Notes under the pieces: generated by a model
What the model saw: the letters and a program-made list of their open reading frames with translations, nothing else
The model's database searches: none
What the model was told of the DNA's origin: nothing
Assembly: GCA_024220505.1 (NCBI GenBank)
Contig: JAKZZE010000008.1
Location: 1,426,001-1,490,000 of the forward strand
Length of the DNA: 64,000 nt
Direction: 5' to 3'
DNA from: Rhizopus arrhizus
Lineage: Eukaryota > Mucoromycota > Mucoromycetes > Mucorales > Rhizopodaceae
Position numbers and translations under genes: made by a program
In this document: piece after piece, positions 49,686-60,299 of the stretch
Layout of the letters: every line of letters begins with the position of its first letter
Position numbering within the stretch: the stretch's first letter is position 1

Positions 49686-50945
49686 ATGGTGATGAAAGCA
49701 ATTAAACAGAGATGCATTGAAGCCTCTTTTGTACAAAAAATAATAAGACATCATGTATGCCGTCGTTTATTTATTTCTTTTCTTATTTTGGCTGCCTTGT
49801 TGACAATGATAGGTAATTTTTTTTAAATATTTGATGTGAATGCATATAAATTATTGTTGATTAGTGCCTACTTGGCAAGTTTATACCGAAGAAGGAAGGT
49901 AATTATGATAATGAATATAAAAGCAAGTTAATTGATCATTTTGTACGCATAGGTCATCTACACTTATTAGTTATAAAGAACCCAATCTGCGAGGGGAGTC
50001 ATTATACATAGCAGCCTCCGTATTAAATGTAGATTTTTTAAATAAGAAATATACAATTAACTTTCTTGTTCAACCCAATGGCACATTAGCAAATGAATAC
50101 GGACAATTAAAGTAAGTCTTGTACAGACACACGCATAAAACTTTTTTTTTGACAGGTAAAAATCTTGTAGTCAACAAATTACACTCAAATTCTCATCTTT
50201 TGAAAACTTTCGTTTCGAAAAAGGCGAAACCATCAATCCAATTCAAGTCAGCTTCAACTATGAAGATGGTAATCAGATTGACTATCCATTCGATATTTAC
50301 TTTGGTAATTTGGATGTTTCAGCCTTTTATGTAAACGATACCGCAAAGTCAATTCCCATCACCTTTCACTTGGATGCAAGTATCACTTCCTTTCATTTTA
50401 TGCCATCGATAAAACATCAACCTGTCCTTGAGGACGATGATGATAATGAACCATTTATTAGTGACAGAATTAGTCTCAAGATATCAACAGGTCGATCTAC
50501 CACCACTTTGGTATTTTCAATATTTATTTGTATCTTGATGTGGTTACTTTCACTTATCATGAGCTTATTTGCGTATCAGGTCGTGTTTAGAAAGAGGAAA
50601 GCAGATGCTCACGCTTGTATGATTGGCATCACTACCTTATTTGCTTTACCAGCAGTTAGGTAATTAAATAACTATGTGTTTATTATCGATAGTAATTAAT
50701 ATGCCTCATTCATAGGTCGGCTCAACCTGGTATACCTGATGTAGGCACTGTATCTGATATACTTGGCTTTTACTGGTAAAGTAGTTGATACAGACATCAT
50801 TTTCATACTAATACTTTACTTGTTAGGAATATGGCTCTTATTGCTTGTTCAAGTATAGCAGTTATTATGTGTTGGGTTATTCGCTGGGAAGATCCAGTGG
50901 AAGAAAATAAACGACAAATGTCAATAAGTACATGTGTGGAAGAAC

Positions 50946-50950
<5 letters not shown>
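49686..50950 (+). CDS. Multi-pass membrane protein, probable DUF4436 family
   Basis: Six exons (49686-49812, 49865-49898, 49953-50111, 50171-50659, 50716-50775, 50827-50950) join to 330 residues. An N-terminal helix (LFISFLILAALLTMIG) precedes an extracytoplasmic beta-rich region (INFLVQPNGTLANEYGQL, PFDIYFGNLDVSAFYVND). Three helices follow: LVFSIFICILMWLLSLIMSL, MIGITTLFALPAVRSAQPGI and NMALIACSSIAVIMCWVIRW. The FALPxxR-x-AQPGxP...LGFxWN pattern is what I associate with DUF4436; the function is unknown. The ORF stop is followed directly by a poly(A) tract. Confidence 0.65.

Positions 50951-51003
<53 letters not shown>
50949..51003 (+). repeat. Poly(A) tract of about 55 nt
   Basis: An uninterrupted A run starting in the TAA stop of the preceding gene. 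It is the longest homopolymer in the window and lies in the 80-nt-wide gap before the next gene's leader. Confidence 0.85.
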
Positions 51004-51006
<3 letters not shown>

Positions 51007-51082
51007 CATTCCCGCATGAGCCAATCACATAAAAATAAAATTGTACATGATTTTTCTCTTTCTTTCTTTTTAAAAAAAATTC

Positions 51083-51945
51083 ATGTCTGCACCTAACAAT
51101 TTAACAGAAGCTTTTAAAGCTCATGTTCAAGCAACTATTCGATTAACCAAAGTAGCACTTGAGTTAGAATGGACTATTTTTACTAGGTTCATTGTAGGTG
51201 TCATCGTGGCCACCATTTTAACTATTATTTATCTTGTCTGGACTTTGCGTAAATCAAAAAGACCACTTGTTATTTGGGAAAGCTTAAATAAACCGATTAT
51301 AAAATTGTTTCGTCCAAGGTTATTTACGTTTTTGATGAAGAACTTAAATCCTTATTCAGGTTCTATAGGTAAAAGGTGGTGTGTTTGTTTTAAAAAAAAA
51401 AAAAATTAAACTACTTTAGATATGAGAGTGACAACATTTTCTCGTGGATTTTGTATTGGATTGATGCGTGTAAATAGAATTTATAATGTGTGTGTGTGTG
51501 TGTGTCTTAAATGCTACTCTTTTTATATTAGGATCATCATCATAATAGAAATCCGTTTAAATGGTAAATTTTCTGATTGGATAATGAACACACAATATTT
51601 AACTTTTTTTTAAAAAGTATTCATGCCACTGCGCTTGCCACATTTGCTCAAACAATAGGTGAATTGGCGTTATTAAGTAGCTTACCCTCAGACAAGGACA
51701 ATGTCGTGCTTTCTTCAATTGAATTGGAGGTAACATATCCAAAAAAGGAAAATAAATTGATAATTATAAACATCATTTTGTAGTTTAAAAAGAAAGCAAG
51801 AGGATTAATTACCGCATCTACTGATTTTAAAATGCCTGAAATAACAAAAGAAAATCAACAAATCAAAATGGATGTGGTCATCAAGGATCGTACCTTGGAT
51901 ACAGTTGCCATAGCACACTTGATTTGGATTCTTGAGACGAACTGA
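51083..51945 (+). CDS. Hot-dog fold protein, DUF4442/YiiD-C-like (thioesterase superfamily)
   Basis: Five exons assembled by eye: MSAPNNLTEAFKAHVQATIR with a membrane helix (FIVGVIVATILTIIYLVWTL), then MRVTTFSRGFCIGLMR, a tiny exon DHHHNRNPFKC, then IHATALATFAQTIGELALLS and LEFKKKARGLITASTDFKMP, ending IAHLIWILETN. The NPFxxIHAxALAxxAE/Q segment is the conserved helix of hot-dog thioesterase-like DUF4442 proteins. An intron contains a (TG)n run at about 51487-51504. The substrate is probably acyl-CoA or a related thioester, by family inference only. Confidence 0.72.
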
Positions 51946-52164
51946 GTTTATGAAATAAAAAAAAATATTTTTCTCTTTTTCATTATACAACATTATTTTT
52001 CAAAGCGCGATTTCTCTTTTTTTTTTTGATTCTTCCGTCCCTGTTTGAAAGTTCCCTTTTCTTCTTTTTCTTCTTGTTGCTTTAAAGAATATTTTTTTTT
52101 CTTTTTTTAAATAGAAAGGAGAAAAGAATATCTTTTTGTTTATATTTTCACCAAAAAAAAGAAA

Positions 52165-53479
52165 ATGTCTGAAAATAATTTATTTCAATTTGCTCAAGTC
52201 ATCACTGAATTACCACTTCATACACCATCTCAACCATCACAACATACAGAAACACCAATACCCAACTATGGTCAAAGATATATACATATTCGAAAAGTAA
52301 ATAATTAAAAATAAAAAATAGTTCTTTAATATCTGACTTTATTTATAGAACGCCTGTATTGTATGTAACAAATGCTTTACTTGTTCAAAGGCAAGTTCTT
52401 CATTTTTATTCTACAAAGAGCAAAATTTTAAAAATTAACATTTTATCTAGTATTATTGCATTGATTGTAATTGCCCTGAAGTACAACCTAGAAGAGGGAA
52501 GAATTTACCTGAAGGGGGTCTTGATAGTCGAGCAAAAAAACTTCACAGAGACGATCCGGATTATGAATTTTCAATTGAATGGATTAATGAAAATGCACAT
52601 GCAATGTACAAGGATGAAAATGATACGGTGATTGGACTAAGAGAATTATCTGAAGTATCACTTTGCAAGGCACATTCGAGCACACTCTACAGAGCCAAGA
52701 AACGACATGAACGAATGTTAATCACACCACCTTCACCTGCTGAATCACCCACAGCCTATAACCCGTATCCGATGAACCAATCGATTGGATCAGGGGGATT
52801 AGCGGCCAAGGTGAGAGAGATATCAACTCAGTATAATTCTGTGCTGCCTGTGCAAGACGTACAACCAGATTTCACAAGAATGTCACATTCTCACTCAGCT
52901 AAACGTAAAAGATCAAATAAGCCAATAATCCGAAAATCCGGTAGTAAATCAACGGATATCCGGAACACAAATCGACCTCAACCCAGTCTATCCACGCCCT
53001 TGTTTAATAATTCACGCATGTTTATTCCCGAAGGGAGTCCAATGCCTGAATTGATGGGACAAGTGAACCCTCCTTTTCCATCTCAATTACCACCTCTTCA
53101 TACACGTAACAACAATATGCAAATCTACAGCAATGATCATTTAAAGTTACAAGACAATGTAGTGAATTATAGCAATAATATTCCCCTTGTTATTGAGACC
53201 GTTTCCCTTCGACCATCCAATAGTTCTGATATACCTTCTAATTATTATTTTCGTAATTTGGCTATTACGGATACATTTACTTTTAGAGACCTGTTGACTG
53301 AAATTGACATGACTGGCTCTCCTCCTCCTGGTAAACGTATCGTTATCTCAGATCAACATAAAATCTATCCTTTAGACCAAGCAATAAGAAGTGTCATTAG
53401 ACGACCAACATCAACTCATTTGGAATTATTTCTAGGATTAACAGATAAACCTTCAATCAATTGGAATCATTATGCATGA
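52165..53479 (+). CDS. Cys-rich putative zinc-binding regulator with a GC-AG intron
   Basis: Exons 52165-52296, 52349-52390 and 52451-53479 encode 400 residues. The second intron has a GC donor (AAAG|GCAAGTTC) and a good acceptor (TTTTATCTAG); without splicing it hits a stop, and splicing joins CIVCNKCFTCSK to YYCIDCNCPEVQ, giving a dense Cys cluster likely to bind zinc. Downstream is a conserved-looking block (DYEFSIEWINENAHAMY, SLCKAHSSTLYRAKKRHERM), a Ser/Pro/Asn-rich linker with a basic stretch (SAKRKRSNKPIIRKSG) resembling a nuclear signal, and a folded C-terminus. I do not recognise the family; a nuclear regulatory role is inference. Confidence 0.7.
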
Positions 53480-53552
53480 TAATAATAATAATAATAAAAA
53501 ATGTATCTAGTCGATCGTATATAGAATAATTAAGTGTGCCTTCAAAATACAC

Positions 53553-53587
<35 letters not shown>

Positions 53588-54917
53588 TTGTGAGAGTATC
53601 AAGAGAACAATCTGCAGAAAGGCGCGATTGTACATGTTGTGTTGTAGGGCATCTTGGGACATACGCGAGGGATTTTCAACAATGTAGGATGAGTGAGAGA
53701 TCGTAAGGTGAAATTATTTCGTAAGGCAGGACCATCAGATTACTATGCCAACAATAACTAGTTTATATCGCATCATTGGATAAACACGATATTTCCTTTC
53801 GATTTGACTGCTTATAAGAACCATCTTTTTGAATGCATTTCGCGTAATGAAATGATTAAGGTTATATAAATGTTATGATCCTGTCAAAACAAGTTATTAA
53901 CAAATCCGTAGTATTTCCTTTTTTTATTGCTTGTTATATTGTGCTCTTTTATAAATATAGAATATGTGATAACTCAAGTTCACTTATTCTACACGATTTC
54001 AATGCATGCTTGTAGTCTAATTAGCATATAATCCTTTGTTAATTTATACATATCTTCAACCTTCTTGTTTTAATATTCCATCAATCTGGTAAGTTTAGTT
54101 TATGGTTGTTATAAATATAAATGATCAAATATAGATCAATATATGTCAAGTCATTTTAACATTCTTCTTTGATAAACCCAAAAGATATATTTTATACATT
54201 GACTTTGAAGTACTTACAAGCTGAGTTCGGCTGATTCGGCCGTAATCTTAGTATAAATGAAGATTTCTTAATTTGTAATGAGTAAAAAAAGAGCCGAGGC
54301 TTCCAAAAAGTGCATGTACTGTTTAAACTATAAGTCAGTACTTGATTGGCTTTTGAGGATAAACTTTAGCGATCTCCTACCACAATGAGTGTCACTTTGT
54401 AAGCCAATGGGAATATAGGATCGGGAACCTCTGGGGCAGAGAATGCATTACAAAATGATCATAATAACGTATAAAGCCATATAGAGGATTTTGGTTTATA
54501 GCTTATCTATAAATAATATAATGTGAGGCTGAAGATGCACACTATTCTAATTCATATGAAAATAAGATTGACACTGCAAATCAATACGAAAATAACTTAA
54601 GCTAAAGTTACACAAGCAAGAGCTCAGGAGATGAAAGCTTGTTTCCTTTTTCCTGGTAAGCAAAAAAAAAGAAAAAGAATGCTATTAATAAATGTACATC
54701 TTAGTAACTATAATTAGCTTTCAATACTCAAATTTGGGATATTCAAAGGTGATTCATTCATAAATAGCCTGATATTAATATACGGCATGATGTATTTATG
54801 AGAGCAATAGTCGGAAGCAAAAGAATTTAACCGAGATTTCATCATTTTTTTTTTCTTTGTAGTCATTTAAAAAGTAGCCCTTTTTTTCTTTTTTCTTCTT
54901 CTTTGCACACAACAAAA
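53480..54917. other. 1.4-kb intergenic region
   Basis: Contains a TAA/AAT microsatellite at the gene end (53477-53498) and a poly(A) run (about 53553-53584). No gene recognised. Confidence 0.4.
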
Positions 54918-55220
54918 ATGGGTTTAATAGAAAAGCTCAAAGACAACTTTGATTATTACAAACTTGACAAGTACACAAAAAGAAGAGCGTCAAAGTCCCA
55001 GTTCGAATCTCACGATCGTCGGTACTATGAGAATGCATACAGAGATGGTGAATATATCGACCCAGACCAAGCTCAGTACTCCAATCCCAATCGTACTTAT
55101 TTATCGTATAAACACCATCGCTGGTCATTTAATGATTTATTAAAGAAGCCTAATAGCAGTAAATCAGTAGCTACAAGTCAAATAAGAACATCTGAAACGT
55201 ATACTTTGGGTCATGCTTGA
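54918..55220 (+). CDS. Small hypothetical protein (100 aa)
   Basis: Intronless frame starting MGLIEKLKDNFDYYKLDKYT, rich in Tyr, Asp, Arg and Ser, ending SQIRTSETYTLGHA. No domain recognised. A Kozak-like context (ACAAAAATGG) and a preceding pyrimidine-rich leader (about 54850-54901) support a real gene. Its last 36 or so codons and 3' flank (from 55112) are repeated exactly at 61516, where the 5' half is absent. Confidence 0.6.
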   Translation: MGLIEKLKDNFDYYKLDKYTKRRASKSQFESHDRRYYENAYRDGEYIDPDQAQYSNPNRTYLSYKHHRWSFNDLLKKPNSSKSVATSQIRTSETYTLGHA

Positions 55221-55895
55221 CCACAATCTTCTTTTTCAATGTATGTAACTTCATTCCCCCCTTCTCAATATATTTCATTCGTATCCCTCTCTTTTACTTT
55301 TGTTTTGTTTTATTTTACTTATTGTTACATGTATAAAAGAACAAAGGAATTGTATTATAACAAAATAGTATATCCTTTATACGTGACATAAAATAGGATA
55401 TTATCTTGATGGAACAGTTGATTTCATCCTGTAAAGTCTTTGGCGCATTTGATCCGTGCCAAAATTCTCAATCTACGAATGTTTTGCTTTTAGTTTTTCA
55501 TCTAATTTATGCGGTATTGCATTGATAATCTTACGTTACGAATCACATTAGGATAAAGGTCCCACTGACCATTTAGATCTTGCTGCTCCTGAGACTGTTA
55601 AGGTCCCCAAAACGGATCTTCATTCGATTCTAGACTATTGCATATGACATGTTGGATAAACTTAAATCCATCTGGGAGAGAAGTAGCCTGTATGAGTACT
55701 TGAATATGACCATTACACAATCGTCTAGACAAACTTGGATAAAAGTCGTAGCATGTATCTGAGGACCTGTAATGCTCATGGTAAACTGGAGGTATAGCTT
55801 CAGGCTGAGCTTTGCTGAATTTAGACATTCTGTTGTTGAACCAAGAAGAACAGCTCAAGATGAAGAAAAAAGAAAAGTAAACCTTGTCAATTATT
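55112..55895. repeat. Segmental duplication, copy 1
   Basis: Matches 61516-62305 at a constant offset of 6404 over its first part. From 55112 to 55597 I found no differences by eye; beyond about 55598 identity drops abruptly to roughly 85-90 percent with small indels. It contains the 3' end of the 54918 gene and the convergent 108-aa-type gene. Confidence 0.9.
55502..55828 (-). pseudogene. Broken copy of the 108-aa hypothetical gene
   Basis: Starts at 55828 (MSKFSKAQPEAIPPVYHEHY) and aligns with the intact frame at 62232-61906. A CAA-to-TAA change gives a premature stop at 55598-55600, removing the last third; the remaining codons to 55502 are otherwise preserved. Middle differences (FKFIQHVICNS versus FILPNVPYANR) come from compensating small indels. 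No known domain. Confidence 0.65.
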
Positions 55896-56224
55896 GTATA
55901 CTTCATAACTAGCTGTATATTTATGGAAGAGCAGTTTTAGACTCTCACCAACTTAGGCATCGTACTTGTTTATTGAGAGAAAAAATCAATGTTCAAATAA
56001 ACATACAAAAAGGTACCATTAAAATTAACATAGCTTTTGAAGTAAAGTGATATACGTCAATTATCCAAAGAATCTCTTCAGCTCTGCTACCAGAAAGATT
56101 AAGGCTAAAAACAGGTGAAGAGAAGACCAAAGTAATAGTGAAGAACATAACTGTTTACCATTTGATAAAAATTATTAATAATATCATGGGCTTCTGAAGA
56201 CATGATAAGAAACTACTACACCAT

Positions 56225-56480
56225 ATGAGTACTTGCAGAATTCACCTTTCTGTGCTCGTTCTTGATTCTATTCATAAGAATAGGCATAGTCCATTATTTA
56301 TGTCTTCATATTCATTTTCCATGAGCATTATTGAAAAAGCTTGGTCAAAGATTAAGAAATATATCAAAAGAGATGTTTTAAATGATAATGATACAATAAT
56401 ATTAAGAATCGGCATTACTTGACAAATGCTCACTACTAGGGATTACCAAGGATGGATAAAAAAACTTTTGAAGAACTATA
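56225..56480 (+). pseudogene. C-terminal scrap of a Tc1/mariner-type transposase
   Basis: The frame contains SSYSFSMSIIEKAWSKIKKY followed by IKRDVLNDNDTIILRI, which resembles the 'YSPxLNPIExxWSxxK' end of the Tc1/IS630 DDE domain (third acidic residue E in IIEKAW). Upstream transposase sequence is absent and stops surround it. Confidence 0.5.
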
Positions 56481-57778
56481 TAGTATTTTTTTTTTTTTCT
56501 TTTTTCACAACTATATCAATATAACGGTAGATACTTGTCTATTGGTTTATTATCCTATTTAGTTATTAAGCACAACAAATCTTTATTAGTAAAGTCTCGT
56601 AGATTAGAACTTATGTTTACCGTGACTCTTTACAGTAAAGACTGATATCATTGTAAGCTTTGATGTTTTTGTTTTTTTTTTTTGTTTTTTACTTACTGTG
56701 GTGCTGTTATCGCATATATATAACGACAAAAGATGACTTGGGTCGTTTTATTTCTCTGTTTAAGTGTATACTTATTTGTGTACTTTACAAACAGTACAAT
56801 AAATTGACTTCCTTTCTTGATATATAAATAATCAACCATCATTTAAACCTTTTTAATGCATATTTAATTCTCTTGTCTTGCAATTTTCTCTTTTTCAAGA
56901 GTTGTTTTATCATCGTCACATTAGAAAACTGCTCTCGACATAATATTACTAAAAAAAATCAGACAACCAAGTAGATTATATATTATAAGAGGTTAAAAAA
57001 TAAAGTGTATCAAGTACTAAAAAGAAATTACATATTAAAGAAGCAGCAATTGTTTACACTCCATATAAAAACATAGAGGAAAAAGATAACAAGGCTAGAA
57101 TGCATTATTTACATCGCAAATAATTCGTATAACTTGAATGCAAAAAGATACATCATGATTTACATATACATGTATATGTATATATAAGCACATTAATTGA
57201 AGTATTTTAAATATAAAAATAAGAAACAAAAAGAATTGACAAGACCAAACAATAGCTCTAAAGTCGAATACTTTTATTGAAGAAAGATTTCAAGACTATT
57301 TATATTAGTTTGAGCAAGACCTGAGATTAGATGACAAAGGATAGTTACGACCAATATGATGTTGATGATAAACTGTCTAGCTATAAACTGAAACATATTA
57401 ATCAAGATGGTCACTAATAAAAATAAAGACATACAAATGGACGAAATAAACAAGTTTATTTAGTAGGAATGAGACGTCACTTGTGGTCGAAATTTACGAT
57501 TAACTGGTCGAGTTTAGTTTCCGCTTTGGTTGAATTCATTTTTTATTGATCTGATCAGGGCAAAAACGATGGAATATTAGACATCATGTGCTCAAATTGG
57601 TCATTATTTTTGTATGAAACGTATTGAATTTTAATGTGGTTGACAACGTCATCCAGTTGTGACGAGCAATCCAGTGGACGCGTAACTTGCCTATAAAAAA
57701 TATTTTTGTGTTCTTTATCTTTTTTTTCACTTGGACTGGGTTAAAGAGATGCTCGCAGAGCTTATTTTTAACTGTTGT
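56481..57778. other. Gene-free AT-rich region
   Basis: No coding or RNA gene seen. A short TA/CATA-rich palindromic run (ATATACATGTATATGTATAT) lies near 57167-57186. Confidence 0.35.
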
Positions 57779-57967
57779 TTATCCGATGGTTGAGGCAACC
57801 TTTACCCTGCTCGAGACCAAGTGAAGTCGGGAAGAAGCAGAGTTAGCTCGCGGAGGCCCGCAACACCGTGAGCACTTGTTGTATGGCGTAATTTCATAGA
57901 GCAAGTGTTTCCGCAGTCCATCTTTTTTTTTTGGGATGAGTATAGTCTCCACCTTCTCGTGGTTCAT
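57779..57967 (-). other. GC-rich island with a 62-codon frame
   Basis: A compositional outlier in AT-rich surroundings. The frame reads MNHEKVETILIPKKKDGLRK, then HLLYEITPYNKCSRCCGPPR. It may be a fragment of a dispersed repeat or of a former exon. No domain recognised; no tRNA-type fold could be convincingly drawn. Confidence 0.3.
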
Positions 57968-58508
57968 CCTGTTACGTTTAGACTTTGTCTGACAACTGAG
58001 AGAGACTATTACTATTTTAAATAAAATGTGTTTGAAAATGCAAACTTTTTAACCAAAGTATTTTAAAAATGTTAATTATTAAATGTTTTAATCAAGATTC
58101 ATTCAAAGGGAACAAAAGTGAGTTTGTACTTGTATTTTTTAGTTGTAGGGTTTCTTTTTTATGATTTTTGGTTATTGTAAGTAAAGTATAATAAGTGAAA
58201 AACAAAGAGGAGGAGAAAAGGGATTCAAAGTGAATAAGATAAAAAATAAGAAAATTGTGATGATACATTTCAATATCTAATAACTCTTTTTTAAAACTAT
58301 TATAATTCTTATATTTTAATCATCTTGAATTTTAGATATGTAATAGTAGTCTTCATCTGTTTATATCTGTACATCCACAACAAATAAAATCACATGAACT
58401 GTAAGAGACGCGTAAAGTCATGTGGTAAACGATAATGTATTAATCGTTTTAAAAATGAAATTGTTTTTCTTTCTAAGTGAAACAGTATTAATTCAAAGAT
58501 AAAGAAGC

Positions 58509-60110
58509 ATGTCTCTGGAAAAATTGCCAGCTAATTGCATTTCTTTGGTCATTAACTACCTTCCATCAACTAGTATACAAGAGCTTGCAGTAACCACAAA
58601 AAATATACGTTCCAAATGCTTGCAAAGTTCGTTCAATCAACCTGTGATTATGCCAGTTCCAAAGACCAAGTGTCCCGAGATTTTAATAAAAATTGCTACA
58701 ACGATTGTTGTAGATGAAAATTTAGAAAAAACTGGTAGTGACTGGCTCCTGATGGTATTGACGCATTTCAAGCGTGTAAGGACGGTCAGAATTATATCAA
58801 AAGGACTGTCTCGTTCAAAAGTACAGGCAATTTGGAAAATCATTAATGAAGTCAGAACAGTCGAAAATCTGGTTGTACCAAATACCGAACTTCGCAAGTG
58901 GAGTAAAGCAAACCAAACCAAGCAACCAAGGATAAATCTCAGGCCGCTTTTTGTAAGTCTTATGAAAGCTGTGTTCATACTCTTTTCTTTTAATTTAGTA
59001 TTAACGCTTAAATTGCAGCAGAAGAATTTGAAGACGGATACAGTGGAGGTAGTAGAAGATTATGCACCAGAGCAAAAAGAAGTCATTCAAAAATTTAACC
59101 ACTACATGTCAAACGCGACCAGAAAGTATGAGTCTGGATATAAACTTGATAACCCAAATGAAGCTCTTGCTCTAAGTAATATAATAATGATAGCTGAAAG
59201 CAACACTTATGGTGTAAATCAAGCAGACTGGGAGAAATATGTTAAAAAGTCAAGTCAAACAGTTGAATTAGCTACTATCTTATCAAAAGAAAAGACAAAG
59301 ATAAAAAATATAATCGATAAATACTCAACTAATGTTCTGAAGGATGATAAGGCGTTGTTTAAAACTCTTTTTAAATACAAAGCAAAAGAGTCAAAAGCTA
59401 TAAAGTTATGTCTTGAAACCATAAAAAATGTAGATAGTGTTGTAAATAACTCATGGAAATCAAACTCAAAAGAGGAAGATCTTTTTATCAAGAATTTCGT
59501 TGATACTATGGTGATTGATCCTCTTTTTAACAGTTACCCAAATGATATAAAAAAGCATGGAAATCGCCATGCTCTGAAAGAATCCAGGCACAGAAAATTG
59601 AAGCAAGCAAAAAAGAATGGCGATAACATGACAGGCTTGAGGGGACGAGCCCCCGATAGATCTTTGGAGCTATTATTAAAAGATACAGAAAACCATGTGT
59701 TTATTTGTGAAGTGAAGACAAGCAGTGCTTCAAAAGACCACCCAGACCTTACGAAACTTGGAACCATGCTCAAAGATGTATTGGATTATGCTTTAGAGAA
59801 AGGTGTTACGCAAGAATATGCAATTACAGGCTTATTGGTTGAAGGATTTCACTGCACAATTTATTCAATGACTTTGCCCGTCCCAAAGCTATATCATATG
59901 ACAGCAGTCCGAGGGTTTGATTTACCTAAAAATGCAACTGAATTAGGTATGCTCAAAAATATCATTGAATCTACAGTGATATGCCAAGGTCTTATTGATC
60001 TTTCTTGCCGTCAATTGAAGGCAATTGGTCATCAAATTCGTGTCGAGAATGAAGAAAGAACTGTACCTACTTGTAGCTCCCCTCCCTGTTACGCCGACTA
60101 CTACAAGTAG
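58509..60110 (+). CDS. F-box-like N-terminus joined to a PD-(D/E)XK nuclease-like domain
   Basis: An open frame of 533 codons. It starts MSLEKLPANCISLVINYLPS and continues TSIQELAVTTKNIRSKC, an F-box-like helix set. A probable intron at 58953-59018 (CTTTTT|GTAAGT ... TTGCAG|CAG, 66 nt, in frame) removes a hydrophobic insert, leaving 511 residues. The C-terminal half has KKHGNRHALKESRHRKLKQA, then GRAPDRSLELLLKD, VFICEVKTSS and KLGTMLKDVLDYALEKG, the PD...ExK pattern of restriction-endonuclease-like folds. Later IYSMTLPVPKLYHMTAVRGF. No known named family; the domain type recurs as a relic at 45.65 kb. Activity and role are unknown. Confidence 0.65.
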   Translation: MSLEKLPANCISLVINYLPSTSIQELAVTTKNIRSKCLQSSFNQPVIMPVPKTKCPEILIKIATTIVVDENLEKTGSDWLLMVLTHFKRVRTVRIISKGLSRSKVQAIWKIINEVRTVENLVVPNTELRKWSKANQTKQPRINLRPLFVSLMKAVFILFSFNLVLTLKLQQKNLKTDTVEVVEDYAPEQKEVIQKFNHYMSNATRKYESGYKLDNPNEALALSNIIMIAESNTYGVNQADWEKYVKKSSQTVELATILSKEKTKIKNIIDKYSTNVLKDDKALFKTLFKYKAKESKAIKLCLETIKNVDSVVNNSWKSNSKEEDLFIKNFVDTMVIDPLFNSYPNDIKKHGNRHALKESRHRKLKQAKKNGDNMTGLRGRAPDRSLELLLKDTENHVFICEVKTSSASKDHPDLTKLGTMLKDVLDYALEKGVTQEYAITGLLVEGFHCTIYSMTLPVPKLYHMTAVRGFDLPKNATELGMLKNIIESTVICQGLIDLSCRQLKAIGHQIRVENEERTVPTCSSPPCYADYYK

Positions 60111-60299
60111 ATCAGCAATCATGTTCCTACTTAAGTCATCGTCAATTTACCCACATCATATATGCTTTCTCCTCACTTTTTTTATTTTATTTTATAAAAT
60201 ATCTATTATGCTTGAATTAGATATTTCATGGTCTATAAAGAATCATGCTTGATTACATATAATATTCTTGTTCAATATTACCATTAAATATGAGTGTAT

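Noticed and set aside
49587..49826. Upstream frame starting before the DUF4436-type gene
   Set aside because: The extra N-terminal part is a translated poly-T leader; the ATG at 49686 is the sensible start.
54997..55012. AGTTCGAATCTC, like a tRNA T-arm
   Set aside because: It lies within the coding frame of the small gene at 54918 and no acceptor, D or anticodon arm fits around it.
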